Below, one piece after another: positions 35,250 to 47,384 of a DNA stretch of 64,000 nt. Source of the DNA: Diplocarpon mali (taxonomy: Eukaryota > Ascomycota > Leotiomycetes > Helotiales > Drepanopezizaceae). Every line of letters starts with the position of its first letter. Position 1 is the first letter of the stretch. The translations under genes and the position numbers were made by a program. The DNA is taken from positions 92,418 through 156,417 of the forward strand of contig JAENRP010000033.1 in assembly GCA_024741835.1 (NCBI GenBank). Reading direction: 5' to 3'. Under the pieces are notes generated by a model. The model had not been told where the DNA came from. It was given only the letters and a program-made list of their open reading frames with translations, and did no database searches.

Positions 35250-38062
35250 GTGAAGAGAGCTGCGCAGGTGGGAGGTGGGAAGTGTACGTCTGCTCTTCTC
35301 ACTGAATGCGATGCGCGCGATGAAGGCCTTGCTCTGTACTGTGTACAGAGCAGAGTCGTGTCTGATGACCGGGCTTCAATGGTGGCTCGGTAAGGCTAAG
35401 GCTTCACTGGGTCTAGACGCCCCCGCTTATTCCGCCGCTACGGGTTGAACAGCCGGGGTTTAGCCTTCAGGGGTCAAATAACCGAGTAGGCTAAGGTGAC
35501 TAGCTGTCGCTGTTGCGGTACAATACAGTACGATGATGAAACGAGCGGGGAGTATCGCGATCAATAATTGCTGATGCATCCAGGGAAACATGGACGGAAG
35601 TGGGGATCGATATCAGGTTTGATTTCCGAGGCCCCACGAGGAATGACACCAGGCAGCACCAGCACAGCTGGCCGTTGTTGTGATCAGCCCCTCGGTAGCG
35701 AGACTCCGCCGCAGCTAGGGGTCCTGCGATTCCCGCATAACTTCTCGGGACAGGCAAAGCAAAGCCTGCAATGCCCCGTGGGGGCCGGGTGCCATTCGTT
35801 GTCCTGACGCGTAGCTAAACGGCCAATATCAACCTGAGGACCGCGGGCGGCTACTCGAGCATGATCGAAGAAGTGACCGGTCGCTCCGTTGTCTAAGCGC
35901 CCAGTCAGTTTTCCTCCACCAGAAGAAGAGAGCAGCCGCCCAGAGAAGCCAGGGACAACCTGAGCTCTGATGACCCGTGTGGCTCCGATCGTGTGCTCCC
36001 GGGAGCACTCGGTAGGGACTGCTAGCTACGCACGTCGGCAGGCACACTTTCTGCTGTAGGAAGCCTTCAGCTGCATCATCTAGTCGGGTGTGAGAATAAG
36101 GGAGAAAGTTTCCCATCATAGGCTCCACATGCCTTATCAACAGCCGCGAGTAGGCGACCTGTCAAGCCTTTTCATTTGTCGGCTCGTAAAGAAGGGCCTA
36201 CCACAGGAAAGCTTGCAAGCAACCTGCAGCTCACTGCATCGGAGCTTACAGTCCCTACCTCGACATACTGTGGCTAGGGACCGTTGCACTCGTTCGCTCA
36301 TTAGCATGTGCAGCAAAGTACAGCACAGCCTGGGAAGCTGGAGGAAGGAGTTAGTATGCTTGGAGCAGGGAAGAGAGAAGGCAGTTGTGTCAAGACGGGA
36401 TGCATCTAGTCTGCCTACTCCAGAACATACTCATCGATAGTCCGGGCATCGCAGCCGGCGCAGGGGAGACCTTAGCCTCGGGAACGTCCAGGTCAACACA
36501 GGCGCCAGAGACTTGATCGAGCCAGAACGGAGTATACCGAAAATCATCCTACAAGATCAAAAATCGGCCACTCGGCTTCAGTATTGGTAAGTTGACTCGG
36601 GAGAGTCAACAGCTTCCTGTACCAAGAGTGGACTTTGCGGCGTGAGCTAGGCCAAACCCAATCTGCTCAAATTTTCCGAGGTTCCGACGAATCAAAAGCA
36701 AAGGGGTCATCGTTGCGAGCTCTCCAGTAGCTTCTCTCGATGTAAGTAGGATGCAGTTCGGCACTTGACGGCATTTCTTGGTTCATAATGCAATTTCGTC
36801 TGGTATCCTGCTGGTACTGCTCGCACAAGCTCGTGGAGTATAAGCCAAGGCGGATGCTTAACTTCAATTTAACGTCTACACAAGAAGATGAGCCTTTATT
36901 GAATGACTTGAGCCGGTAATTGTCGATACGTCAAAAATGTTAGTACGCAGAAGTCTGCCATCAGTAAGCATCGTAGCAAGGTGTGTAATTCCGGAAGACC
37001 TGGCGGCAAGAAGACGCAAACTGTATGTACGTAAACTTTCACAGGAATAAGCCATTGTGTTTCTGGAAGTCATATCTGATATGGCTCTAGGAACAGAGCA
37101 GTCCCAAATGTCTCATGCCTGCCCCATGCCCCACCTCTTGTCACACTGCAGATAAAGGTCTCGGTACTCGTACTGTTTGACATGCCCTGGAACCACGCTT
37201 ATGCTTCCTTAGGGGACGTGCCAGAGCAATGGAAATCGATCCAACAACTAACCAAGCCTGCTAGCAGCCTTGCCCGCAATCATCTTGCTGTATAGACGAT
37301 TTTGTAATCGCACCCGCGTCGACAGGTAGTCACATGACGGATGGTCCCTAATAGCATGATGTTGTTGCAGACACCTCATCCTTGCGCGACGTACTCTCAA
37401 CACCACGCGATAGTAGCGTGGCATCTGCTTAAGTAGTAGGAGTCATCGATGCATGGTTGATGTTCCAAATCTGCCGGTGACTCATTATTACCATGCCGTG
37501 CTTACTGAAATCAGACTGGGAGCATGTACGTTGCCGAGACTGGTATGTTCTGATCGCACGGGGCGCGACCATCCGACTTGATATTGCTACTCAAGCCTGC
37601 TGACTTTGGCATGCGTTTTGGGAGAGCTCGATAGATCTCCGAGATTCGGAGAATAGTCACTTGACCGCAAGGTGCATATCCTGTGACTTGAATAAAGGCA
37701 TACACTCCAGACTTTGGACATCTGCCTTTCCTGTCACGGTTGCCTGGTATCATTCGTAATATGATCCAAATCTGTGCACACAATCAGTTTGAGACCCAGC
37801 AGAGATTATACTTCTGGGGGCAGACCCACCAATCTGTAGGCCAATGTGGAGGCCAGTCTATAGCGATACTTGAAGACACTAAAGCAGGAGAGACAAGGTT
37901 TGGAAGATGCTGTGTATTATAACAGCCTTATAGGCAGCTCGCAAGCATTGCCTTGGAAGATTCATGACTCCTGTTGCTAATGCTGGCAGATGCAGATTCG
38001 ACAGGGAAAAGAAAACATAAACGCTCAACCAAACGCCTGTGAGAGACTCGTAAGTACGCCTT

Positions 38063-39559
38063 TCAGTGACTGTAGTCTATTGCTGACTGATCGAGTTTGT
38101 CGTCGCCTTCTAGAACACTATAAACTTTGTTAGCACCATGTGAGCGAGCCACAAGACGAATAGTGACTTACGAGTACTGTTTGACCAGCACGCCTTCGCC
38201 CCCATTCTCCATATCGATGCTGAAGACATAAAAGCCTCCGTCACTGGTGACAAGCATTACTTGCGGACTGCTACTGCTCATAGCAACCACACTTCGAAGA
38301 GGACCGCCCGTCGCGTTAACTCCCATGCCGCTCTTTGGTATCTTAATAAACGCAAAGTCTCGCATAGGTTCCCACATTTCGGTGACTGCTTGCGGCAGAT
38401 AACCACCCACGACACCAGCTACGCTCTTTCCCATCATTTGCGATGAGCGTCTAATCATGCTCCCGAAGGTGCCGCTGGATTTATTTATCATCGCCGGCGC
38501 TTCTCCTGTATCACTTCCTGCAGAAGTCCCAGTCGTAGGGGACTCCCCACCACTGTCATAGCTTCGGGAACGAGATCGAGATCGGCCCCATCTGTCATTC
38601 GATGGTTTGGATAGATCAGGCAGTACTGGGCCTCCGAGACGGAAGATATGAACCGTATCAGTCGTAGAAGAGACGCATAGTAGTGTCGAGCTCATATTGA
38701 AGGACATGCTGTAGATAGTTGAAGGGTATGTTCCTCTTCTGAACTGGTATAGCTTGGTTCCTTTTGGTAGTGCAAATACCCTGATGATAGTCCCAGTTTC
38801 CGAAGCTGTCGCTAAGAGCGTCCCGTCGTTATTGAGAGCTATACATGACAAGGGGGCCCGATGTGCTTCTACAACGTTCAGAGCCTCCAATTTCAGGGTA
38901 TCGAATATCAACACATCACCAGAGGTGGGTGCAACGAAGGTCGAGAGAGGCGGCGCATGAGAAGGTCTCTTATCGCCAGTATCCTCGCGAGGCTTAGGCA
39001 GTGGATATGCTATGTAGCAATTCTCTGATGAGGGTGCAAGGGCGCATATCGCATTGGGATTCGGTGACGTGGCGATCGTGTAAAGAAGTGTCATATTCGA
39101 GATGTCGTACAGGTATATTTCCTCCTCGAGCACTACAGCCAGTCGTTTCCGATTCAGCCGTACAGCAAGGACTGCAGATGGAAAAGTAAGTTCGCAGATG
39201 ATAGAAGATCTCTAAGACGTAGCCAGAACGTTAGTAGGCCTTCCAGGCGCTTTAGAGGGAGTGTGTCTGAATGAACTGGATGATCCAAATTAGGCAGGCT
39301 ACCTTTGTATTCTGGATGACGAGATGCCGGGGGGACAATATGAGAGCAACCAAGGATGTTGAGAACAACATCTCGATGAGCGCCACATTCCCATCATCGC
39401 TGCTGAATATCTTTCCAAAAGGATCTGTGTGGTGGATTCGAAAACCGCGCGACGTGCCTTAGAAGCTTGTTAGTATTGCTGCAACACAGCGGATGGTGCA
39501 GACAGACCAACAGCAAGACAACTGTAGTCCTGATTGAATGTCACAAAGTTCATGGACAT
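38063..39559 (-). CDS. ATG18: Atg18/WIPI PROPPIN autophagy protein
   Basis: Seven-bladed beta-propeller that binds PI3P and PI(3,5)P2 on phagophore and vacuole membranes; needed for autophagy and vacuole size control. Four exons: 39508-39559, 39303-39457, 38172-39211, 38063-38117; phases agree, 433 residues. It begins [18 protein letters not shown] and continues [13 protein letters not shown], then [17 protein letters not shown]. The phosphoinositide-binding FRRG motif lies at about residues 226-229 within [10 protein letters not shown]. The 6CD-loop region is Ser/Arg-rich ([14 protein letters not shown]). The C-terminus is [14 protein letters not shown] plus a short tail from the last exon. 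Intron 1 has an unusual donor, GTCTGT, supported by phase and protein continuity. The gene is divergent from TYW4 with 558 bp between starts. Confidence 0.95.
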
Positions 39560-40117
39560 GGCGGCGATAGAGCTGCGTGTTGGCAGCAGTGAACTCGGGT
39601 TTGTTCTGGCTATGGGGTAGGTGGATAGTCGGCGGAGCCTTGGGTTGAGGAAAGCTGCCAAGGACCTCTTTCAACGGTGGTAACGGAAGCGACGTGGCGT
39701 ACGAAACCAGAGATAGTTGTTCTGGTGAGGGTCGCGCTTGTAGTCATTCGTGCGTGGCTGTGGCCTTGCCTTTCATAGTGTCGTGCTCGATCAAATATTG
39801 TTGTTCGGCTCTCTCACTCGGAGGCGCGGGGTGAAGCTCTGACCGTGACAGGCTTGGCATGAGCATTCCGAAGTCAAGGTACCTAGCTTACGTAAGCGTA
39901 AATTTCTCAACTTCGCTTAAGATCAATCCACCTCTGGCGAACAAATCACATTGCACGGATGGATCGTTTGGTTTTGTTTGGAGTTGTGTTTTTCACTTCC
40001 AACACTAGTCTTGATTCCCAACTACGAATTCTTGTAAGACTCTTTTGTTAAAAACAGCACGCACGTTGCCGAGTCACTCCTAGTGTCATTAGCTAGTCTG
40101 TATGCGTCAAGTCCAGA
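39560..40117. promoter_or_regulatory. Divergent promoter region ATG18 / TYW4
   Basis: 558 bp between two start codons facing away from each other. It includes an AT-rich stretch at about 39890-40070 with T-rich tracts. No specific regulatory motif can be assigned from sequence alone. Confidence 0.5.
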
Positions 40118-43100
40118 ATGAGGGCACACGAAGGCCCGGGGTCTGCGCGGCCAGTCCCAAAGACAAAATCACAGAATCAGGATGATTCGATCATGGGGGT
40201 GAGCACGCCGCAAGCTGTATCATAGCCGTTACCCACTATCCAACACTCTTCTCTTTTTACTGTGTCCTGGTCCATAGGCTTATCTCGACAGACAAACAAT
40301 AGTAGCATCGTTTCCAAGAGAAGCGTTGAGCGCCTGTATTTTCCAAACGAGCCTCATTTCTTCCGATACTTCGTGAAGAAACCTCAAAGACGTTCGCCTC
40401 TTATAAATCGTGGCTACTGGTTGCGAATGAAAGCGATCGACCAGGCGGTTCGTCAATTCCTAGAGCAGGATTCCATAAAGCGAAAGATTGTTATCAATTT
40501 GGGGTGTGGTTAGTGAGTGAAGTCACGATCTTGTAAGCCTGGGTTTTCTGATTTTGAACAGCGACCCTCTTCCATGGCAGTGCATTACCCGCTATCCAGA
40601 TGCATGCGTCGGTGTAGTTTTTATTGATGTTGACTATAAGGATCTCATGATCAAGAAAAGAGCTGTGGTTCAGAATACCAATGAACTTAACTCGATGCTT
40701 ACAAACATTGAGCTCTCAGAAGGGGACGTATTGTTTCGGAGTGACCAGTATGTCCAACTCGGCTGTGATTTACGAGATCTAGTGGCCTTGAAGCGAGTGT
40801 TGACCAATGTTGTTGACATTGACAATTGTAAGTTCTGACCATCAAGATTCCTATTATCACGAAATCCTCAATTGTGCAGTCCAACCTTAGACTGGTAATT
40901 TATTCAGCCAGTATCAACCTACGCTGGGCGTGTTGGACTTTTCAACCGCGGGGAGGACCGCGGTACACAGGGTACATATGAGTGCTGACCTGAGGAAGGC
41001 TCTATTTTATTGACAGCGGAAGTTTCTATAACTTATATGAATGTCGAAGCGGCAGATGCCTTAATAGGATGGGCTAGCAAGCTTCCAGAAAGTACGCAGC
41101 CCAATGATTGTGTCCAAGATGAATTAACATGGTTGTAGCGCGCTTCTGCCTCCTGGAGCAATTGATTCCAGATGGGAATAGACATCCGTTCTCTCAAACT
41201 ATGATGGCACATTTTGACAAGCTACAGACGCCGTTAGGTGCTGTCCGGAGATATCCCACCGAAAATCATCAGAGAGATCGCTTCCAAAACCTTGGTTGGC
41301 CGAAAGTCTCGATATGCAATCTCTGGAAATTATGGAATTCGCCTCAGTTCATCACCTCAGACGAGCGCATTGCTCTCGATGCAGTCGAGCCTTTCGACGA
41401 ATGGGAAGAATTTGCTTTATTTGGATGTCATTACTTCTTGCTTGTTGCTGATTCTCCCAATCCAGAGGAAGCTACAGGTACTACGCAGCCATCAAGTAAA
41501 CCGGGAATGCTTGTGCAATCGAGCAGTCCGGCTCAATTTGGCATTCATGGAAGGTCTACATTCTCGGAATACCCGAAGACCCAAGGATGCAAGCGATTTG
41601 CAGCGGCAATGCCTACTCAAAGCCATAACCGAGCTCAAGACAACATTGGGGTCTTTGGTGGCATGGGTCTCATCACTCGAGTTGATACCTGCGATGAGTA
41701 CAGCGTGGACGGAGCCAAGTACCGTACAATAGCTGCTCGCGGATGTGCCGTGACCCCATCTAGCAGAATGTGCCACACTATCACAGATTTAGGCGATGCC
41801 TCATTATTAGTTGGGGGCAGGACATCACCCGACAAGTCATCGAGAGAGTGTTGGCTTTTCCACAAGTGGTTAAATACTTGGGAGCGAGTTGATGACTTGC
41901 CTTGGCCTTTGTATCGACACCAAGCAGTAAACTTGGGCCACGGCTACGTACTTGTGTCGCCTGGGAGAATCGATTCCAAGACAGTTTCCGATCGTTTCGT
42001 TGTTTGGCATCGGCGCACGGGTTGGGTTCAATGTGCGACTAGTGGAGAGCGGCCTCCTTTCTCATACGGAGCAGTTTTTGTCGCAAGCGAGAATGCAGCC
42101 TTGAAGGACTTGTCCTGCTCAAGAGCCGGCATTTATGCTGGTGGTATGTCAGTCAGTTCCTTTCTACTAGAAGATATCTGGCAATGGGAGCTAGAAGGAT
42201 TGTATAGCGAGGTATTTGCACCCATCTCAATCTCGAGGCGCACGCTCCCAGAGATGCTTGGTTGCTGACGAGAACCGTCAGACTCCAGACCTAAACTTCC
42301 ACCGCCTTGAGGGCTTCGATTCCCGTCTTGTCGCCCGGTTTGGTGCTGTTGCTCTCAACTTCCAAGGTGGCATTTACATCGTGGGCGGAGTCCTCAAGAA
42401 CGAGATATTGAGACAGTCCGAGGAAGTCTGTGTGTTCAACCTCGAGGGAAATTCCGCGTCCGTGTCAACTGTTCACCACGAGTTTGCTCCTCCACCTCTA
42501 CTGATAGGCTCGACTGTCTTTGCGACGAAGAACTCGCTCGTTATTACCGGGGGTTCGGCAGTATGTTTTTCTTTCGGGACATTCTGGAACAAGGGCTGCT
42601 ACACATTGAGCGTTAGCAGCGGTGATAAACACCATCGGGAAAACCAATCTCCAGATGAAAGCTCGGAGTTACCTACCGGCGTCTGGAAGTTGGTTCAAAC
42701 TATTACCGCCGAAGCTCCAAGATTAGCATCCGGTGCGCGAAGTTCTGCGGGCCCATTCAGCATGGTCACTGTCGAGAGAGTGCGGCTTGGACCGAATACG
42801 GACTTTGAAAAAATCCTCCAGGCCTCGACTCCTGTTATATTCGAAAAGGCAGACATTGGACCATGTACTACAGCCTGGACAGCGGAGTATCTTAAACAGA
42901 AGGTTGGCAGTGATCGTGAGGTAGGCTGTCCGAGCGCCCCAAGCTGTGCTCAGGCTCTAAGGATTACAGATCATCGTCCACGAAGCAAGAACGGAACATA
43001 TGGATTTCAAATCGAAAAATTTCGCATATGTTCCAAGACGCTTCGGGAAATTCCTGGATCAGATTGAGAGCGGCGAGAAACTCTATCTGCGCAGCCTCTC

Positions 43101-43751
43101 CTCAGACAGACCTTCCGAGCAACCGGCAGACATCGCCAAAGACTTCCCCTACATCGCGCCCGACTTTCGACTACCTGCTGAGCTATCCGTCGTCACGGCG
43201 AACGCACACAGCTCTCCGCTGCGTATTTCGGGACCGGTCAATATGTGGGTACATTACGATGTAAGCCAACGTCTCCTCGGGGCATGAGATATACTTATGT
43301 GACGTAGGTCATGGCGAATGTTTACTGCCAGGTTAGGGGTTCCAAGAAGATTCTCTTATTCCCACCCTCGGACGTCAAGCATTTATCTTTCGATCCCGGG
43401 TCCTCGAGTTCAAATATCAACGTGTTCGGAGAATTTGAAGGTTCGCGCTTAGCAGATACCCATCCCTATGAAGCTCTCCTTCGGCCGGGAGACATACTCT
43501 TCTTGCCACCATTGTGGCCCCACACAGCTTCGCCAACATCTGGAGTAAGCATAGCTGTCAATGTATTCTTCCGTAGCCTCTCTGCTGGATATGCAGCTGG
43601 TAAGGATGTCTATGGCAATCGAGATTTGCAGGCGTATGAGAAAGGCAGACAGGACATTGCCAAGATCGTCAAGTCGTTTGACACTCTACCTCCTGATATT
43701 CGAGGATTTTACTTGCAGCGACTGAGCGACGAGCTTTCGCAAAAGGTCTAG
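40118..43751 (+). CDS. PPM2: tRNA wybutosine-synthesising protein 4 (Ppm2/TYW4), apparently interrupted
   Basis: SAM-dependent methyltransferase (leucine carboxyl methyltransferase fold) fused to kelch repeats and a JmjC-type domain; performs the last steps of wybutosine synthesis on tRNA-Phe. Exons: 40118-40198, 40292-40512, 40562-40827, 40880-40894, 41017-41091, 41139-42211, 42252-42920, 42970-43260, 43308-43751; all phases fit, about 1044 codons. Motifs are KRSVERLYF, the SAM loop [45 protein letters not shown] and [13 protein letters not shown]. Kelch units follow, then the JmjC part [18 protein letters not shown] (HxD) and LWPHTAS. The 15-nt exon 40880-40894 restores the expected TAEVS junction but reads Phe-Gln-Pro-stop-Thr. 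Skipping it keeps frame but loses a core strand. The gene may therefore be a pseudogene, or the assembly may be wrong there. Intron 42212-42251 is only 40 bp. Confidence 0.85.
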
Positions 43752-45275
43752 GTTCGTGCTTCACGATCTTCCTGTCGAATATCGCAGGCGAGACGGCATG
43801 GGAGGTCATACAGAAATTGGCGGTGTCTTGCGATGAGGGTACAATGCTACCAGATTTCCCATCAATCAAAAACCCGATCAGTAATTTGAAAATAAATTCC
43901 GGCATACATTCATAGCCGGTCCGCCTCCGCTTTAGCTCGGGGCTCGACGAGGGTAATCATCTAGTCGTAGGTGGTGATATTGCAAAATTTCATAATCTCT
44001 TTGCGCCAAAAAATTCCCGGGGGTGTTTTGAGCTTGTGTTTAATTTAACATCTTATCTGTAACCGAACAATCAGATTGTATCAGACGATTAGTCATTGGG
44101 TCAGAACTGAGTACTTGATTAAACGTTTATTAATCTTTCTCTCCCTTCTAACCTTTTTTTTCTTTGCTGTTAGCAGCTCAAGGCTAGCAGCTCACGTCAC
44201 TTATTTACGTTCGTTATTTACGCACACTGTTGTCTTCCAAATCTAGGAATAATAGCATAGTCGGGGCCTTCGGTCATTCCGGACGACGACGTAACTCACA
44301 CGCTTTGATAAAGATAAGATAGAGTTTACACTGTACTCTCCCACCCATCCCCCCTCTCTTTGGATTAAATGTTAAAATTTTGGTGGTGGCTTACCAGAAC
44401 TCTTCTTCTCGTGGTCTTTTGCTCATAACCGCCTTCTGTCATGTAATTCTCGAATTGTGTAACAGATCTCGCGGTTCATGACACGACTTTTGAGTGAACC
44501 TTTGTCGAGGTGGGCGCGTCTCATGCGTTTACTAGCAGCCGCGGTCCGGATCCCGTGAAGTGCTACTCCGTGGTCTAGATACTAACTCTGTGCTCCATGT
44601 CGACCGCCTCCCCCTCGCTCATTGCCTCTCACGATAAATTGCCAAGTCGACACGCCGCTAAATCCTCTCGGAGAGCTTCTGGGTCCTCAAGTTACGCGTT
44701 AAATACCGAACTCGCGGGCTAGGATGTGTTGGTAGTCAAGGTAAGGGTTAAGATTAGAATCCCGAGCTTGCCAGAGGGCTTGAGATCGAAAAATAGAGCT
44801 AGGTTCGAGAAGGATTGAAGCGCTCGGATGACCGAGGTTTTTATCATGAACAAAAAAAAAGAGAAGAAAAAAAAGGGACCGAGTAGAGTGCAGCCGATGG
44901 CTAATGCGAGCGTGTCGACTTGATCAGAAAACGTCTGGATATCTGGCTGTGGGTGTATGGACTTGGGAATCTTCTTGTCACGGCGTACGGATCACTGGCA
45001 TCGTTCGGCGGGCGCCCCCTCCCGCTCAATCGAGCGTCACAGTCTCAAGCTCGGCCTGGCTTATTGTTCTTATTATTGATTCCTGTCGTCCAGTTGTACG
45101 GCTATTGTGGGAACCAAGGAGCCGCTCACAGGCTCGGGATAATCCTCTTCATCAGAGGGATGTGGCGAGCTAAGAACATGTTCCAGGGCTCTCCACACAC
45201 TCGCTCCGGCCGAGGCGGAACGAACGTTGCTTTCCATCAAGTAACATCGAGTCGCTGTCGCGGAGAGGTTGGACC
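43752..45275. other. 1.5-kb intergenic region, A/T tracts
   Basis: Between TYW4 and the MFS gene, both on the plus strand. It holds T-rich and A-rich tracts (near 44150 and 44850-44875) and the promoter of the transporter. No open frame is convincing; those at 44904-45363 overlap the transporter's leader on both strands. Confidence 0.6.
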
Positions 45276-47384
45276 ATGGCAGCTTCAATCCCCGGAAACC
45301 AAACGGATCTCGAAAAGTCGGAAACGACAGCAGGGCGATTAGAAAATGAGCCAAAGGAAGCACTCAGCCGCGTCCACGAGCTGGAACCGCAACACGTAAA
45401 CTACCGCTTGGAGCGATGGAACCAGCCAAAGATAAATGCGTACCGGTATTTATCCGCGCTGTTTACATTCGTCATAATGGGCATGAACGATGCAGCTATT
45501 GGAGTAAGTCTTTCAAGCAACGTGGGAAAGCTGTCTAACGCCTGCACAGGCTCTAATTCCATATGTGAGGATGTCAGATGCTCCAGTTTCGGTACTGCTG
45601 TTAATCTAGGAACAAAGCTTGAAGACTATTACGATGTCAACTATACCATCATCTCCTTTGTGTTCCTTGCGTCGTTCATCAGTTGCTCGGCAGTAGCTTT
45701 CTTGAACAACCGAATCCACATGCGATTTGGACAGCTTGGAGTCGCCATAATAGCTCCTACATGCAAGATCGTTACCTACGTCGTGATCAGCGTAGGTCAA
45801 GTTGCTAATGTCCTACGCATCTGTAGATGTCTCTTGTTGAGCGAACCGTCCCCAAACAACATGGGCTCCTGCGATGTCCTGCAATGCACAAGTCTCTGAC
45901 CCTCTTCCCAGATACACCCGCCTTATCCCGTACTCCCCGTCATCACCCTGCTCTCAAGCTTTGGCAGCAGTCTCCAGGACGGAGCATTGAATGCGTGGAT
46001 CGGGAACATGGAGAGCGCCAACGAAATGCTGGGCTTGTTGCACGGTGCCTACGGCCTCGGGGCAGTGATCAGCCCAATAGTCGCCACCGCAATGGTGGCG
46101 AAGGCTGGTTTGCAGTGGTACACATTTTTCTACGTGATGGTAGGAGGCCCCATCACCAAGGCCAATACCTCTCCATTCCTTCAAGCACTTGGACTCACCA
46201 ACGCTCAGCTAGGGCTCTCAGTCGTCGAACTCATCCTATCTCCCATCTTCTTCCGTAAAGCCACGGGAGCCGCCTACCGAGCCGCTCATGTCACAAGCAA
46301 CGAGGCCAGCGGCCAGTCACGGACACGAGAAGCACTGAAGAGCCCCGTCACTTGGATCTGCGCCTTGTTCCTGCTGCTCTATATTGGCGTCGAGGTATCC
46401 CTGGGGTAGGTCCCAGGCCTCTCGAACTTTACGCTCGCCGCTGCTAATTTTCTGGAGGGGCTGGCTCGTCACATTCATGTTGCGGGTTCGGAATGGAGAG
46501 GAATTCGAATGCGGGCTCGTGGTTACAGGGGTAAGATCCGCTTCGAGAAGAGCCATCTCCCTCTTGCAACGTCTCAATGACAGGCCCGAGTATCTTCGCC
46601 AATCCTTGCCTTTACATACCCTACTCAGACACTCCGCGATCAAAAACGAGCCAGAATCTTTACTGACTTCCACTGCCTGGGCTAGTTCTGGCTGGGAATC
46701 ACCCTCGGACGTGTTGTTCTGGGGTTTGTGACCGGGAAGTTAGGAGAGAAGATTTCCATTGCCGCCTATATCGTAAGTGCAGATCCACGCGTCCTCCGAA
46801 GACGAGACCAGTCCGCAGCGCTTCGCGAGGCGATGCTGAGCGGCTCTCCACACGGAAAGCGGACGACGCTGACCCTGGGCGCAGGTGATCTGCTTAGGCC
46901 TGGTGCTCTGCTTCTGGCTGATACCAAACTTCGTGGCCAGCGCCGTGTTCGCCGGGTGGCTTGGGTTTTTCCTCGGCCCGCTGTTCCCGGCCGTCGTCGT
47001 CGTGGCCACCAAGCTTCTACCCCCGAGACTGCACGTCAGCGCCATCGGGTTCGCTGCTGCGTTTGGCGGCGGCGGCTCTGCGGTCCTTCCATTCGCCATC
47101 GGTAAGCTCCCGGCTATTCTTGGGGACCTGGTTGACGTTGACGCGTGCCAGGTGCCATTGCCCAGGCCAAGGGCGTTCAGGTCTTGCAGCCTATTGCTCT
47201 TGCCATCCTGGCAGCCATCCTCGCGCTCTGGTGCATGTTACCCGGCGGCTTCAGGAAGTCCGGGCTGGAGGATATCCAGAGGAAGCGCGACGAGGGCAGG
47301 GCCGCTGCGCCGCGGGAGCGTGAGGCCACCGGTCTCCATGGAAGGATGGCAAGGCTCCGGGTGCGGATATTCGGAACGAACTGA
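45276..47384 (+). CDS. Major facilitator superfamily transporter (FHS/Bsc6-like)
   Basis: Twelve-helix secondary transporter of the plasma or an internal membrane; the substrate is unknown, the fold resembling the fucose-permease-like group in fungi. Nine exons: 45276-45503, 45550-45564, 45618-45791, 45912-46139, 46209-46405, 46458-46530, 46686-46772, 46885-47101, 47152-47384; all in phase, 483 residues. The first membrane segment follows RWNQPKINAYRYLSALF and contains GMNDAAIGALIPY, finished by a 15-nt exon. Other segments include SFGSSLQDGALNAWIGNME, HGAYGLGAVISPI, FWLGITLGRVVLGFVTGKLGE (an MFS signature, split between two exons) and FLGPLFPAVVVVATKLLP. The C-terminal tail is basic. The second half becomes much richer in G/C at third positions. 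It starts in a good context, ACCATGG. Confidence 0.9.

Larger units (their letters stand above)
34048..38062. other. 4-kb gene-poor region
   Basis: Holds the 5' flank of the zinc-finger gene, the CT tract at 34672-34790, and one possible small coding sequence (34953-35249). From about 35250 to 38062 I find no open frame above about 100 residues and no recognisable protein, tRNA or transposon motif; stop codons are frequent in all frames. It could be decayed mobile DNA, but no terminal repeats are visible to me. Confidence 0.55.
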
